Shown in pieces: positions 33,337 through 44,700 of a stretch of 49,240 bases of DNA (its first letter is position 1; each line of letters opens with the position of its first letter). The position numbers and the translations under genes are program-made. The DNA is from Ectocarpus siliculosus (lineage: Eukaryota > Sar > Phaeophyceae > Ectocarpales > Ectocarpaceae). Location of the stretch: contig FN648069.1 in assembly GCA_000310025.1 (NCBI GenBank), positions 843,729-892,968 on the forward strand, read 5' to 3'. The notes beneath the pieces are model-generated. The model saw only the letters and a list, made by a program, of their open reading frames with translations. It searched no databases and was not told the DNA's origin.

Positions 33337-33693
33337 TGATCGATAATTCGGGTGGCTCGGTTCTTTGTGGTTGGAGCTCAAAGCGGGTGGCTCATGGCGG
33401 AGCGTGGATGGGTAGGAAACGTGTTGAAAACGTAATGCAAAAGTATTGGAAAGTATTGTATTCATCGGGGGCGTGCCAGTGCTCGTCAAACCTTCACGGT
33501 ATCTGGGCACGCCTTCACTCTTTGTCACTCAACGAATCTCTCTGAATCTCCACCAAATACCTCTCGCAACCAAGGAATATATATATGTAGAAAGTTCCTA
33601 TCCCTCCGCATCTCATCACTGTTACTTTCGTACGTACGTACCGGACATCTCAACCGTCATACTATGCTACGAGTACTCCCAATATATCTAATA
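33337..33693 (-). repeat. LTR (upstream copy in element sense)
   Basis: This copy appears identical to 31848-32204 over 357 bp. The sequence just outside it in the element interior (read on the minus strand) shows no evident tRNA-complementary primer site. Confidence 0.88.
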
Positions 33694-33698
33694 GGCCT
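33694..33698. repeat. Target site duplication, right copy (GGCCT)
   Basis: This matches 31843-31847. Immediately after it the reading frame of the repeat protein gene resumes. Confidence 0.85.
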
Positions 33699-33748
33699 CC
33701 CTTCAAAGTGTGAAACATGCGAGCGAAAGTGTGCTCTGCAGAGTTTGA

Positions 33749-35767
33749 AGAGCTGACTTTGTATCATCTCCGTTTGATGCACTGCCGATTCCCTGCACGA
33801 ACGGGGGAGGGGATGTGAAGACTGAGGTGTAGCAGGGTTGGGAAAATGGAGCGATTACCTACTGGTGTGTGCTAGGAGTTGAGGTGTTGGCCTCGTTGTA
33901 AAATGCTGTTCGAGCTTCCGCAACCTGACCGGCCAGCCCTTGGACATTGCAAAGGATCTTTGGCGACGCGCCGCATCATGATCAACCAGCCTCGCGCGTG
34001 CCACATTCTATGATCCTGAAATCTTCGCAAGCGACCCACCGCTCGTTGTGTCTCTCTCTTCTCTGTGACATGACACACGCTCTTCTCTGTGACATGACAC
34101 ACGAAAGAAGAAGGAAATGCAACAGGGGTGATACCGGTGGTGTTGGGTAAATGCGTATGTATACCCTCCGTTTCCGACTGTCTGTCACTGTGCATTACGA
34201 GGGAGATACGGAGCACAGATAGTAGTCTAGATATGGGCGTGCATATACTGTACACGATTCCTTCGAGGTGCGGTGCATGGCTATCGCTTACTTCTACATT
34301 GTACCGACAGAGATCATCCCTACGGCATGCATGTCATCCAGAGCAATCCAGAGAGGTTTTTTGGTGCGCTGGCCGCTTTGGAGCACGTAAAACGACCGAC
34401 TGTTGCTGTAGATAGAGGGGAAGAGGCACATCTCTTGTGCAGCGACCTCTTTGAGTCGGAGGGTGTCTTCAGATCAAGAACGAGCTGTCTCAAAGCAGCA
34501 CCCACATATTTGGTTCTCCTCGCGAAGTTTTCTCGACCCACGGGTTGATTCGCCTTGCAGCACACAACAAGAAGACAACAAGCTAGTTGAATAGGTTTAA
34601 AGGCAGGGGCAGAGAGGGAAAAAGACGTGCAACACAAAAAAGGATTGAACAAATGACAGGGATGGATGGAATAGCGAAAATCGCGGCCGAGGAGGAAGGT
34701 AGCAACAACTCGGCCAAGGACAGGATATCCTTCCTTGCTTCACGCCGGTGAAGGGAATATATACCATCATCGTAAACCATCGTGTAGACTATTCATTCGT
34801 TCAAATTCGTTGGTCTTTTCCCATGAACATTGACTACATTCTCGGCGCTCCGCCCGCCGTACTTACAGCAGTAAGTAGTAGTCTTCAGAAGAAGAGCCTC
34901 TCCTACGTGTAGATTCTCTACAGAAGTAAATAGTGCTCTCGAAAGGTGGTCCCCTGCCTGGTCCATACGGATTGTCGACACGCTCTCTCTCCCACTCCAG
35001 CGGTGCTGTCATTATTGCTCACAGCAGCAAGCAAGCAGTGTTTTGTCTCCCGGTCGTCGCTACTTTCGCCACGTTCGCACCCAACACACAATCGGGTTGA
35101 CGACTTTAAGCCCCTCCATCGATCGAAAACACAGAGCAAGAGCGGAAAAGGCGGGTTTCTTTGTATTTTTTCCCCTTTCGAGATACATTGTACCGTAGAT
35201 ATACAAACAGGTATTCGTTGGCTGTGGGTGAGCGTAGTAGGGCCCACAGGACGGCGAGCGACGAAGATTCGTAACCTGCCCGGGTAAAAAGTCATCTTGT
35301 CGATTGTTAGACGATCGCTGTAGGCATGAGACGGAACCACTGCTGGGGAATGTTACGCGCGTGGTGATAGCAGACTGATGATCGATCATCATGCGGCAAC
35401 AGATTCGCGGGATCCACAGCAGGAATCAGCAGCGGGTTTCGTGACTTCGTGACCGTCCACTCCATGTACTGCTGCTGCTGTACCTGGCCCGCTGTACCTG
35501 TACCCCAATTCCTGAGAATCTAGAAAATTCCATCCACGGAGCCCCCATGCGTGGCAGCAGCAGGAGGGCCATCTCTGATCTGTCGTGTCATCCTTCATCC
35601 GATCATCTCCGTCTCGCTGCTCTCACTGCACACTGCAGTCCACTTTCTCCGCAAAGCGTGGGCACGATACAGTAGTGACGACGTAGCACAACGCTCCAAC
35701 GGACGGAAAACGTGCAGCTCAAGCCCCTCCACAGCTTGTACTTTTGCCACGACAGGAGCAACAACAC
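33749..35767. other. No gene seen; upstream flank of the DnaJ gene
   Basis: A 24-bp unit with CTCTTCTCTGTGACATGACACAC is duplicated in tandem at about 34055-34103. The remaining frames are short and without motif. The DnaJ promoter should lie in the last few hundred bases, but no specific element can be named. Confidence 0.4.
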
Positions 35768-38700
35768 ATGATGCTTAGGCTGACCAGGTCAGCCCTCCTG
35801 GGGCTCGTGTGCGCAACCACCAGCCTCGCCGCCGCGCCCCCCTCCGGCGTCGTAGCAGCAACCAGGTCCGACAGTAGCTCGGCCTTCGTGTCGGCATGGT
35901 CGGGCGTCAGGTCGGGTGGCGGCTGCCGCTCGGAGGAGTGGAGAAGCAACTGCACGCCTGTGCGCGCCGCAGGCGCCAACCGGCCGTTCTCGTCCGCTCG
36001 CAGGCCGGCACGTAGCAGCAGCAGCAGCAGGGCGAGGTCAAGCAGGCCTTCGCAGGGAGGAGCTCTGCGGATGGGCAGGGACTTATACGAGGTGCTCGGC
36101 GTGGACAGGGGTGCCGACAAGTCGCAGCTCAAGTCGGCCTTCCGGAAGCTCGCCCGCGAGTACCACCCTGACGTCAACGACTCCCCCGGCGCCAGCGAGA
36201 AATTCAACGAGATCAGCACCGCCTACAGCGTGAGTTAGTTGTTTTCCGGACGATGTAGCGATGTCAACACGTGTGTATGGCAGCAGGAGCAGGAGCAGGA
36301 GTCTGCGTGAAGTTCTATTTGTGTTACGTTTATGAGAGTGGTGGACGATCGCAGACGGTCGGCCGACTTTTCATGATATGGAGTGTGGAGGTTCGCCAAA
36401 CACTGCTTGCGTAAAGTGTTGTTCAAAATTATGGGTGTTCGCTGTGCGGTTCATGTCTCCACAGACGCATCCCGCGAGGTTTGCGTACCAGGTACTGACA
36501 AGATGCGGGTTGCCTCAAATCGCGACCGACCTGCTGCTGGTTGGTTGGTGGCTGGCAGGGAGCGTCGAAGAATCGTGCGTAGGTGTTGTGGATACATGGG
36601 TTCAGGTCTTCATAGCCCACCCATGCAATCGGGTTGTCGTTCCAAAGGCCTGTATCTTGAAGGCGGGCCACTTCTACTGCTGTATGCATACATACTGCGT
36701 GGGCTCGCACGAACATTTCCACGTGCAGCAGTCTGACGGATTGACTACTGCTGTGCTACAGTACTGCTGTGACACAGAGCAGTGAGTATGCATAGCAAGC
36801 GATTTTGCTGCTCACGCTTGTGACCAACCACCACATGAGTCCAATGTTTCCCTTTTTGACAGTAAGTATGCCAGGTGTGTGTCTTTATTTTTAGCATCGA
36901 CCGCGCCAACCGGCTGACCAATGAAAAGACGTCAGTTTCAGTGCGGGTGAAAACCAAGAACACTTCTAAATGCCATTACGAGGGGAAAGAAGAGCAATGT
37001 TGAATACTCCAGGTGTGTGTAGTGTGTGTGTTTCCCTTATGAAGACGACAAGCCCACGTCGGGACGTCGCTTCTTCGACCTTTTTTACCCGTGGCATCCG
37101 ATTCCAGCATCTAGCCTTTGCAAGAAATTTAATCTTAGTTTTAGTATCGGTGGGTACGGGGCAGGGTTCGATTCGCGGGAGGGCTGGAGCGGGTGCCTCA
37201 TGAGCGTCTCGATCAAGTACGAGATGGTCTGTTCCTCTTTTGGCCGGCCGTAAAAACTGACAGGAATCACCACGTCGGGCCCCCCTCGCCCCAAACGGTG
37301 TCGTCTTTCCCTAGCGGACAGGGCAGATGAAGCCTTTTGGGGTGAAGAGCCCCCACGTTGTGAGTCCTACCACTTTGTACGGCCGTAAAAAGGAGGAAGG
37401 GACCATCTCGTACTTGGTCGAGACGGTATTAGTAGGTCGGGGACAGGGCGGTCACCCACCCGCTCTGTAGCCCTCGCGCGAATCGTCGGGAGAACAGCGT
37501 TACCGCGTCGCAACGGCACCCGCTGCTCCACGGATGTTTGGGATTTGTTGAGGTGTAAACGAGTTTGCTGCGTCGATTTCTCTCGTATGCAAAGCGGTCA
37601 CCCCGGGGTCAGTTGGCAATCCTGGAATTTCTCTTGAGTGCGAGAAACAAGGTTCGGCGTGGAAAGCGCGTCGCTGTGAGTAGTTGTCTTGACGTAAGAA
37701 AACGTTGCCCTCAGAGCACTGCGAAGTACTGTTGTTTCTTGCAAAACCCGTACGGATCCAACTGGAGCGGACGCCCTCGGTGGCCACAGGGCAACTAACC
37801 CCCAAAAATGGGTACACGTTTCTAGAAATCAAAGAACGTGAGACACAGAAATAATGCATGGAACTGAAGAACCGCCTGGGTTAAAGCTGAAGGCCAGCAC
37901 CGCAGGCAGAGAACAACAACAAGGACTACGGTATTCGGCCCTCCCGAAACAAGCGCGCCCAGAGGAACGTATTTCACTTGCATCAGCAGAAAAAAAGTGG
38001 GACTCCTAAAATGTTAGTACACATTGACAAGTAGCTGCGGCATGACTCCGGCAGGTGCGTAAAACCTGGTATACACCCAACAGGTTTAGACTGGCGCCTA
38101 GAACAGATAGGACGAAAGCGCGGCGCTCGTGAAGCCTTGGAGTTTGAACCATCGCGCCATGCGTTGCATGTTTCTCCTGCCCCCTTTTCCAAAACTATGA
38201 CCAGAAGTAAGGATTGCCATCATGGCGTCCTGTCGCTGTGGTTCCTGCTTCTTGACTTCCATGTGCATGCCTAACCAGGTCTTGCTCCACCACCCTGTTG
38301 CTGGTTTCCTGATTCTTGCTTCCATATACATGCAAACCATGTCCTGGTACGTCCTCCGATCGCTGTTTTTTGCTGATTATTTGCTTTCATGTGCGTGAAA
38401 AAATCAGGTCTTGAACGACGACGAACAGCGGCAGCGTTACGACCAGTTTGGCGAGGCGGGGATCGGAAGAGGAGGCGGAGGAGGGGGTGCGGGATTCGAC
38501 GTGAGATGCCGCGACTTTTTCATTGCTGCACAAAAAATCTGCTTTCCTGTGATGGGTTTGTGAAACTGCTCGGGTGGTCTTTGGATTAGCAAATGAAACT
38601 GAAATGTTGCGCAGGAGTTCTGCATGAGGGTGTGTGGGGGTATGAAACACCGTCAATGACACAAGGTAACACACCCCCTGGATCGATTTTCTAAGCTCGG

Positions 38701-41700
38701 TTACTCCATGACGAAGAGGATGTATAAACGAAACAATGCGTTTTCGGATAGCTCTCGACCAACTCTTTCTGCTGTTGATATATCAAGCTTTGTAAATCGG
38801 TCCAGGGGGTGCTGTTATCTTGTGTCGCATATGGTAGGCGCAACAGGAGGAGGGGCGGGTGTCTTCGGAGCATGGCCATGTGTCCACTTCACACGCGAGT
38901 TGCAGGCAGCACAAGAATATCCTCCTTTGTTGTTTGGTGGTTCTCAAAGTTCGTGGTTTTACGGAGCTCCCAGGGTATCTTATCCCGTTAGGGTGTCGCA
39001 GTCACTCCTCAATAGCTCCGGTCGTGTGCATAGTTGGGATGATAACTCGCTCCAAATTTTTCTTCTTGGGCTCTGCTGTTACGGCATCGTCCACGCAGCG
39101 CACCTTTCGTTCCCGCCGCCCCTGGCTGTCTGACCAAGAGATGGGGTCCCCCATCCACAGAGCGTGGGGTGACGTACGGCTGGGCAATGTTTGTGCTGTA
39201 GCTTGTCGGGAGAGAGGGTATGTAGTTCCCCCCGCGAAAAGGTTAGGGTTTACCGAAGCTGTACGATTCCTTGCTTTCATGATTGTAAGCACAAGTGTGT
39301 CCCACGGGGCTCTTCCCGTCGCCATTTGTGGACATGGTGCTGCCCCCTTTCCTGCTGCGACTGAAATGTTTCATATTTCATTAGAAGTGTCAATACACTC
39401 TCAGAAAGAGGACTACATACAAAACAAAAAATTCACACTGAAGTAGAAATACTAGTGCTTATTTCGCGCTTCACTCTGTCTGCTCTGCAGGGAATAACTT
39501 ATGGTTGCCTTGCCTTTTGCCTGATCGATTTCTGACCTTCTCCACTGTCAACATTGCTTCTTCCGGCGCCTTCTTCCCGCGCCTCGGTAATCAGCAAGTC
39601 GACCTTTCGGACATTTTCGACAGCTTTTTTGGTGGAGGCGGTATGGGTGGCGGGGGCCGGCAGCAGCAGAGACGGCAGGGGCCTGTACGGGGTGCGCAGA
39701 AGCAGGGAGGGACGGCGGGGGGGGGGGGGGGCATCGCTGTATGATTTTCATGTTCCGCACCTACTACACGGTATTTTTACCTTAGAGCTTCTGTATTACT
39801 GTATTTGCACGTCCTTTTTTTTACATTAGACCCCTCCGAAACAAGTACACTTAGTGCCCGCACTTAAGAACCTTTAAGAAACAAGTGCAGTTAGTGCTCT
39901 CACTTAAGAACCTCTCAGAAACCAGTACACTTAGTGCCCGCACTTAAGACCTCTAGGTTTGGACGAGGTTTATTTGTTCCTGGGGTTATTAAGCTGCAAA
40001 TGACCGCTGTATATGTGATAGGCTTTAGTTTAGGCATTCTTAACTGGAATCACAAGTTCTTAGCTGGTGAGGTTTTCGAAGCCGGTACATGACGTGTGTG
40101 GTTTTGGTGCACCACCAGCTGTAGTTTGCACCACAAGCGGCTTGTTGGGAATGCATCTTTAGGGAAGTCATCCGCCCTGGGCATCTCCAAGCAGTTGATC
40201 CGTAGATTATTCTGCAATGCTCGCAGCACACTTGACCGCAATTGCGACCACCTCGAAAACGGTGGGTTCTCCCGGGCGGATTTTATCCGTACCAAACCAC
40301 TACCATGCAACTACCATCCCATTACCGTGAAATTTACCATCCATCGAACTCCATGTATAGCCCTGAAAAAAGTACGCTGCTGCTTCGTGCTCGCGCCATT
40401 GTTAACTCACAGTCGTCCCTGGGTTAAGGACACGCGTGTTGTTTCGTTAAGACAGTTGTCCTTAAGCCAGGGACGTGTCGATATTTATTATTCGCTCCCT
40501 TGTGTTGTACATTTTGCGGGACACCATGCCTGTGAAACAAGAGGTGTGATTTTTCCGGAGGAGTGCCCTCAAGAATGGTGTCTTCAAATTTTGTGTCCTG
40601 GACCAAGGGATGACTATACTCGCGTGCTGGCTACCAGGCACTGTGTCCCCACGCTGAAAGTCAACGATAACCGCACACTATTTTCAATGTTATGTTGTAT
40701 GGACGCATTGGTGGGCTTGCCGAAACATCGGAGGTGCATCAATCAAGAAAAACCGCACGATAAAAACCGTCGCCGAGAGGGTGCCATCAGGCAACACCGC
40801 CCTGGCCTAATCTTTTCACGAAGAAACCGTCGCAAGCGGCAGTGCGTTTCTCGGTTCCCTCGTGGACAACAAGACAACACGGCTGTTATTCTCACGAGGG
40901 AACCGAGAAACGCACTGCTGTTCGCGACGGTTTTATAGCCCAGGGCGGTGTTGGTGTTGCCTGATGGCACCCCCTTCGCGATGCTTCTTTCTTGGGATGT
41001 CTCACATTTTTTGAGAAGCCCACCAAATGCGCGTGCGGCCGTACAATGTCGGAAGCGAGTCGGGTTATAGAGAGAGTGGCGGTATTGTTTGGTTTGGGTG
41101 TTGGGTACAACACAGCGTAGAAATGCCGGGGTGTCGGATGAATGTGTACAGAACCGGCCACCACTTATGAACCTTTTTTTTTTGCCGAGGCTCGTTCCTT
41201 GACCAACTTGTCTATGGTTACCCCCACCGCAACTATGTAATACGAAGAAGTAGGTTTCAGTGTAGGCTTTTTGACTAAGCACCTGTCTTTATGGCCAAGT
41301 TCTTAGATTTTGGACTCTTTTACCGTATATGACACAAGATATCACACCCCCTGGACCAATTTTCAAAGCTCGATTACGCCACGACGAAAAGAACGTTTTA
41401 ATGAAAAATATATATTTTCGGAAGAGTCTCGACGAGACAGCTTCAACGCCACCGTTTTTGGCGCTGTGACTCTTTCTGCTGTTGAGAAATCGATATTTGA
41501 AAATCGGTCCAGGGGGTGTGTTATCTTGTGTCATTTGCGCCAAGGTCTTGACTGGTGGCGCGTTTGTCGTCTGTGCTGCAGCGGCTTACCGTCTGTTGTG
41601 AACATTCCAGAGCCCAATCAGTTCTTGTGATATGCCGAGGCGGCCCAGTCCCTGCTTTTGAACAACATCCCGATGGGCTTGTCGTCGTTTGCCCGGCCGC

Positions 41701-44700
41701 TTTTTTCGCAGCAGTTGGTATTCAATTAGCTGTTTGATGTTTTTGATTTCTCGTAGCCCACCGTACAGTGTACCATGCCTGAGCACTGAGGATCACCCTC
41801 CTCGATCTTTGTTGTGCCTATCCCGGCATGTGGTGAACCTCAGCGATGGACGCATGCTTCGGAATTTCGCGATCACAGAACCCCCCCCCTCCCCCCCCCC
41901 CCCCCTCATATTTGTTTTTGGCAGGTGACGATCTTCGAGTGGACCTTGACTTGGACTTCAAGTCAGCTTGCTTCGGAGTGGAAGAGAAGGTGATGATATA
42001 TCAGCGACGGTGGTTGCCGCTTTAGTAGCACGTCGTGTACATAGCAGCACTTGGCACGACTGCTGTGGAGTATATGTCGCAGCGGTCCAGGCTGGTCCTG
42101 GCGGCGATTTTGGCATGTTGTGAGGCGTTTTTTTTTCACTCCGGTTATTCCTCCGACTCTCGCAGATGTGCTCTGCTTGGAACGTTAAACCGTACTGGCA
42201 GACAGCAAATGTATATGTAGCAGGATTGTCCATGCCCGCATAACACTCCGTGAACGTCGCTGCCAGGTAAATTTGTAGCGGTATCGTCCGCAAAACAATC
42301 AGAGAATATCGCTGTCCTTTTGCAGCGGTATCGTCCATGCCCGCATAACAAACAAGTGGATATCGCTGTCTTTCTTTGCAGCGATATGGTCCATGCTGTA
42401 TAGCAATCAGTGAATATGGCTGAGTGCCAAGAGGTTTTCGTATGACCCGCCCGAAAAAATCGTGTAAGTAGTCCCTCGTTGTGGCAACCGGAGTGCGTCT
42501 GTTCCACAGCACGGCATCGAGAATCGCACCGACAGGGGTTTAGCGCCGCAATATCTCCTCCTTCCTCTCCATTTGCTGTACCGTGGGCGTGTTGTCAATA
42601 ACATATTCCTTTCTTGAGCCTCCGCCCAACCGCTGCCGGCCTCTTTCCCAATTTTATGTTCCCTTCCTTCTCTTTCTTCTGCTTCCATATTGCTGTGTCT
42701 ACCCTTAACAAATTGGACGAAACACATACACACACACGCATACGCTCTTCCCCCATGCGGCCCCCTCACGGGGTCCCAGTTTATGGCATTTAGAAGCGTT
42801 TTGTGTTTTCAACCGCACTGAGTCTCACGTCTTTTCATTGGTCAGCCAGTAAGCGCGGTCGATGTTTATAATATAGCAACACACACCTTTTTTGCTTTTT
42901 TTCCCAACTTTTATTAGGTCCGCATTCGCCACCTGGAGACCTGCAACACGTGCTCGGGCAGCGGCGTGAAGCCAGGGGCCAAGGTCAGCACGTGCGGGCA
43001 GTGCGGGGGCTCCGGTGTGGTGATTCAGGCCACCCGTACCCCCCTCGGCGCCTTCCAGACCCAGACGACTTGCCCAACTTGCCGCGGGACCGGAGAGGTG
43101 AATGGTCTCCTCCCTTAGGATAGTGGTGAATTCATGAGCAGCAGTAGCCTCGTGCCTAGGTTAGTGCTGAATTCATCGGCAGCAGTAGCCTCCTCCCTAG
43201 GTTTCTGCTAGAAACGTCGCCCGCAGTACCCTTGCCGAGCACTCGTGTGTGTTTATTCGTGTAACGACGATCCTCGCGCTGCTGGTTCATGATGAAGCAT
43301 CATGGGCTCTCTCTCACACACATAGGCACTTAAAAGTGTGTGCTTGTTTTTTCAACCGCGCTGAGACTGACGTCTTTTCATTGGTCAGCCGGTTAGCGCG
43401 GCCGATGCTACTAATAGAGACACACACACACACTGAGACTGATGTCTTTTCATTGGTCAGCCGGTTAGCGCGGTCGATGCTAGTAGTAAAGACACACACA
43501 TACACTCACACACACACACTGAGACTGATGTCTTTTCGTTGGTCAGCCGGTTAGCGCGGTCGATGCTACTAATAAGAAGACACACACTCACTCACATACA
43601 CACACACTGAGACTGACGTATTTTCATTGGTCAGCCGGTTAGCGCGGTCGATGCTACTAATAAAAACACACACACTCACTCACGTACACTCTCACACACA
43701 CACACACACACTGAGACTGACGTATTTTCATTCGTCAGCCGGTTAGCGCGGTCGATGCTAGTATTAAAGACACACACACTCACTCACGCTCACTCTCAAA
43801 CCCGTTTGTTTCTCCCTTATCCTTGAAGGTTGTCGAGGAGTACTGCGGGTCTTGCTCTGGCCAGGGGGTCGTGGAGAAGACCAAGCAGGTCAAGGTGAGA
43901 CATACCATACCATACCCTACCATTCCATGATGGGAACCTCGACACGTGGCACACGCGACGTACAGGTTATCTCCTTTCAAGTCTGTCGACACTGCTACGG
44001 GCGCTTGGTTTCACAACCCCAGACCTTTTCGGGCCTGTCTTTCCCTACAAACGTTGCGCCTCCTGTGGCCCAGCTGCGGGGCCTCCGGCTTGTAGGGCGG
44101 TTCACAATAGAAAATGCGGACTCAGGTGTATCTGTTTCCCTCTTGCAAGTGTGCATTTTGCTTCCTTGGGACGTATATATGCGAACCGTCAACAACCCAT
44201 TTTGCTATTGTACATGCTCCGGAATTTTTTCTGTCGAGTCTCTGACTTTTTTCCCTCATATTTTGCGCATGTACATATGAAGCATTTTTTGTCGACCCTT
44301 GTTTTTTGGAAGGAACACATAAACGTGGCCCCACCACCGCCGCCGCCCACCTTTGCCTCTGGTTCTACCGCTCCTGTTATTGCTCATGCTAGTGCTGCTG
44401 CCTCTTCTGCTGCTGTTGTTGCTAATACTATGTAATCCTGGTGCCTCTACTGCTCTCTCGGCGTGGTCGTTGGCACCGACCAGGTCAAGGTCCCAGCCGG
44501 AGTGGACGACGGCAACAAGCTCCGGGTCAAGGGCGAGGGAGACGCGGGAGCGAAGGGGGGGCCTGTGGGAGACCTGTACGTGTTCCTCAACGTCAAGAGC
44601 GACCGTAAGTTCAAGCGGACAGGGAAGGACATCTACAGCGAGCAGAAGGTAAGAATCCTACAAGTCGCGTGCCCTCTGTAGCGCGGGTTGTGTACCGTAT

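Larger units (their letters stand above)
31848..33693 (-). mobile_element. Non-autonomous LTR retrotransposon (TRIM/LARD-like) inside the repeat protein gene
   Basis: Two direct repeats of 357 bp (31848-32204 and 33337-33693) appear identical and flank 1.13 kb. A 4-5 bp target duplication surrounds the whole. The minus orientation is favoured: read that way, a purine run (GAGTAGGGGGG, 32206-32216) lies right before the downstream LTR, and a gag-like coiled-coil leader lies behind the upstream LTR. The LTR ends are TA...CA in that sense, not the canonical TG...CA. I see no clear primer-binding site and no protease, integrase or reverse transcriptase, so an autonomous partner must supply these. 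Identical LTRs mean a very recent insertion. Confidence 0.88.
30509..33748 (+). pseudogene. FNIP/LRR-like repeat protein gene interrupted by an LTR element
   Basis: The protein has a short N-terminal part (MELWMSSESIELQGSWFATS) and then 20 repeats of 22 residues (66 bp), consensus VVWPASLQQLSFG--FNQPIAG, from 30578 to 31847. The spacing and the F-N-Q-P and L--L-FG positions match the FNIP class of leucine-rich repeat. Such proteins bind ligands or partners through the repeat surface; the ligand is unknown. The frame runs into the LTR element at 31848 in the 20th repeat (WPA). Removing the element and one target copy restores WPASLQ followed by SVKHASESVLCRV and a TGA at 33746-33748, in frame, giving 462 residues from the ATG at 30509. 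The unspliced frame is open back to 30185, with another ATG at 30326, so the start is uncertain. Confidence 0.85.

Noticed and set aside
43340-43790. Regular repeats as a CRISPR array
   Set aside because: The units are much longer than CRISPR repeats, spacers are CA-rich and alike, and the array is in an intron of a nuclear gene.
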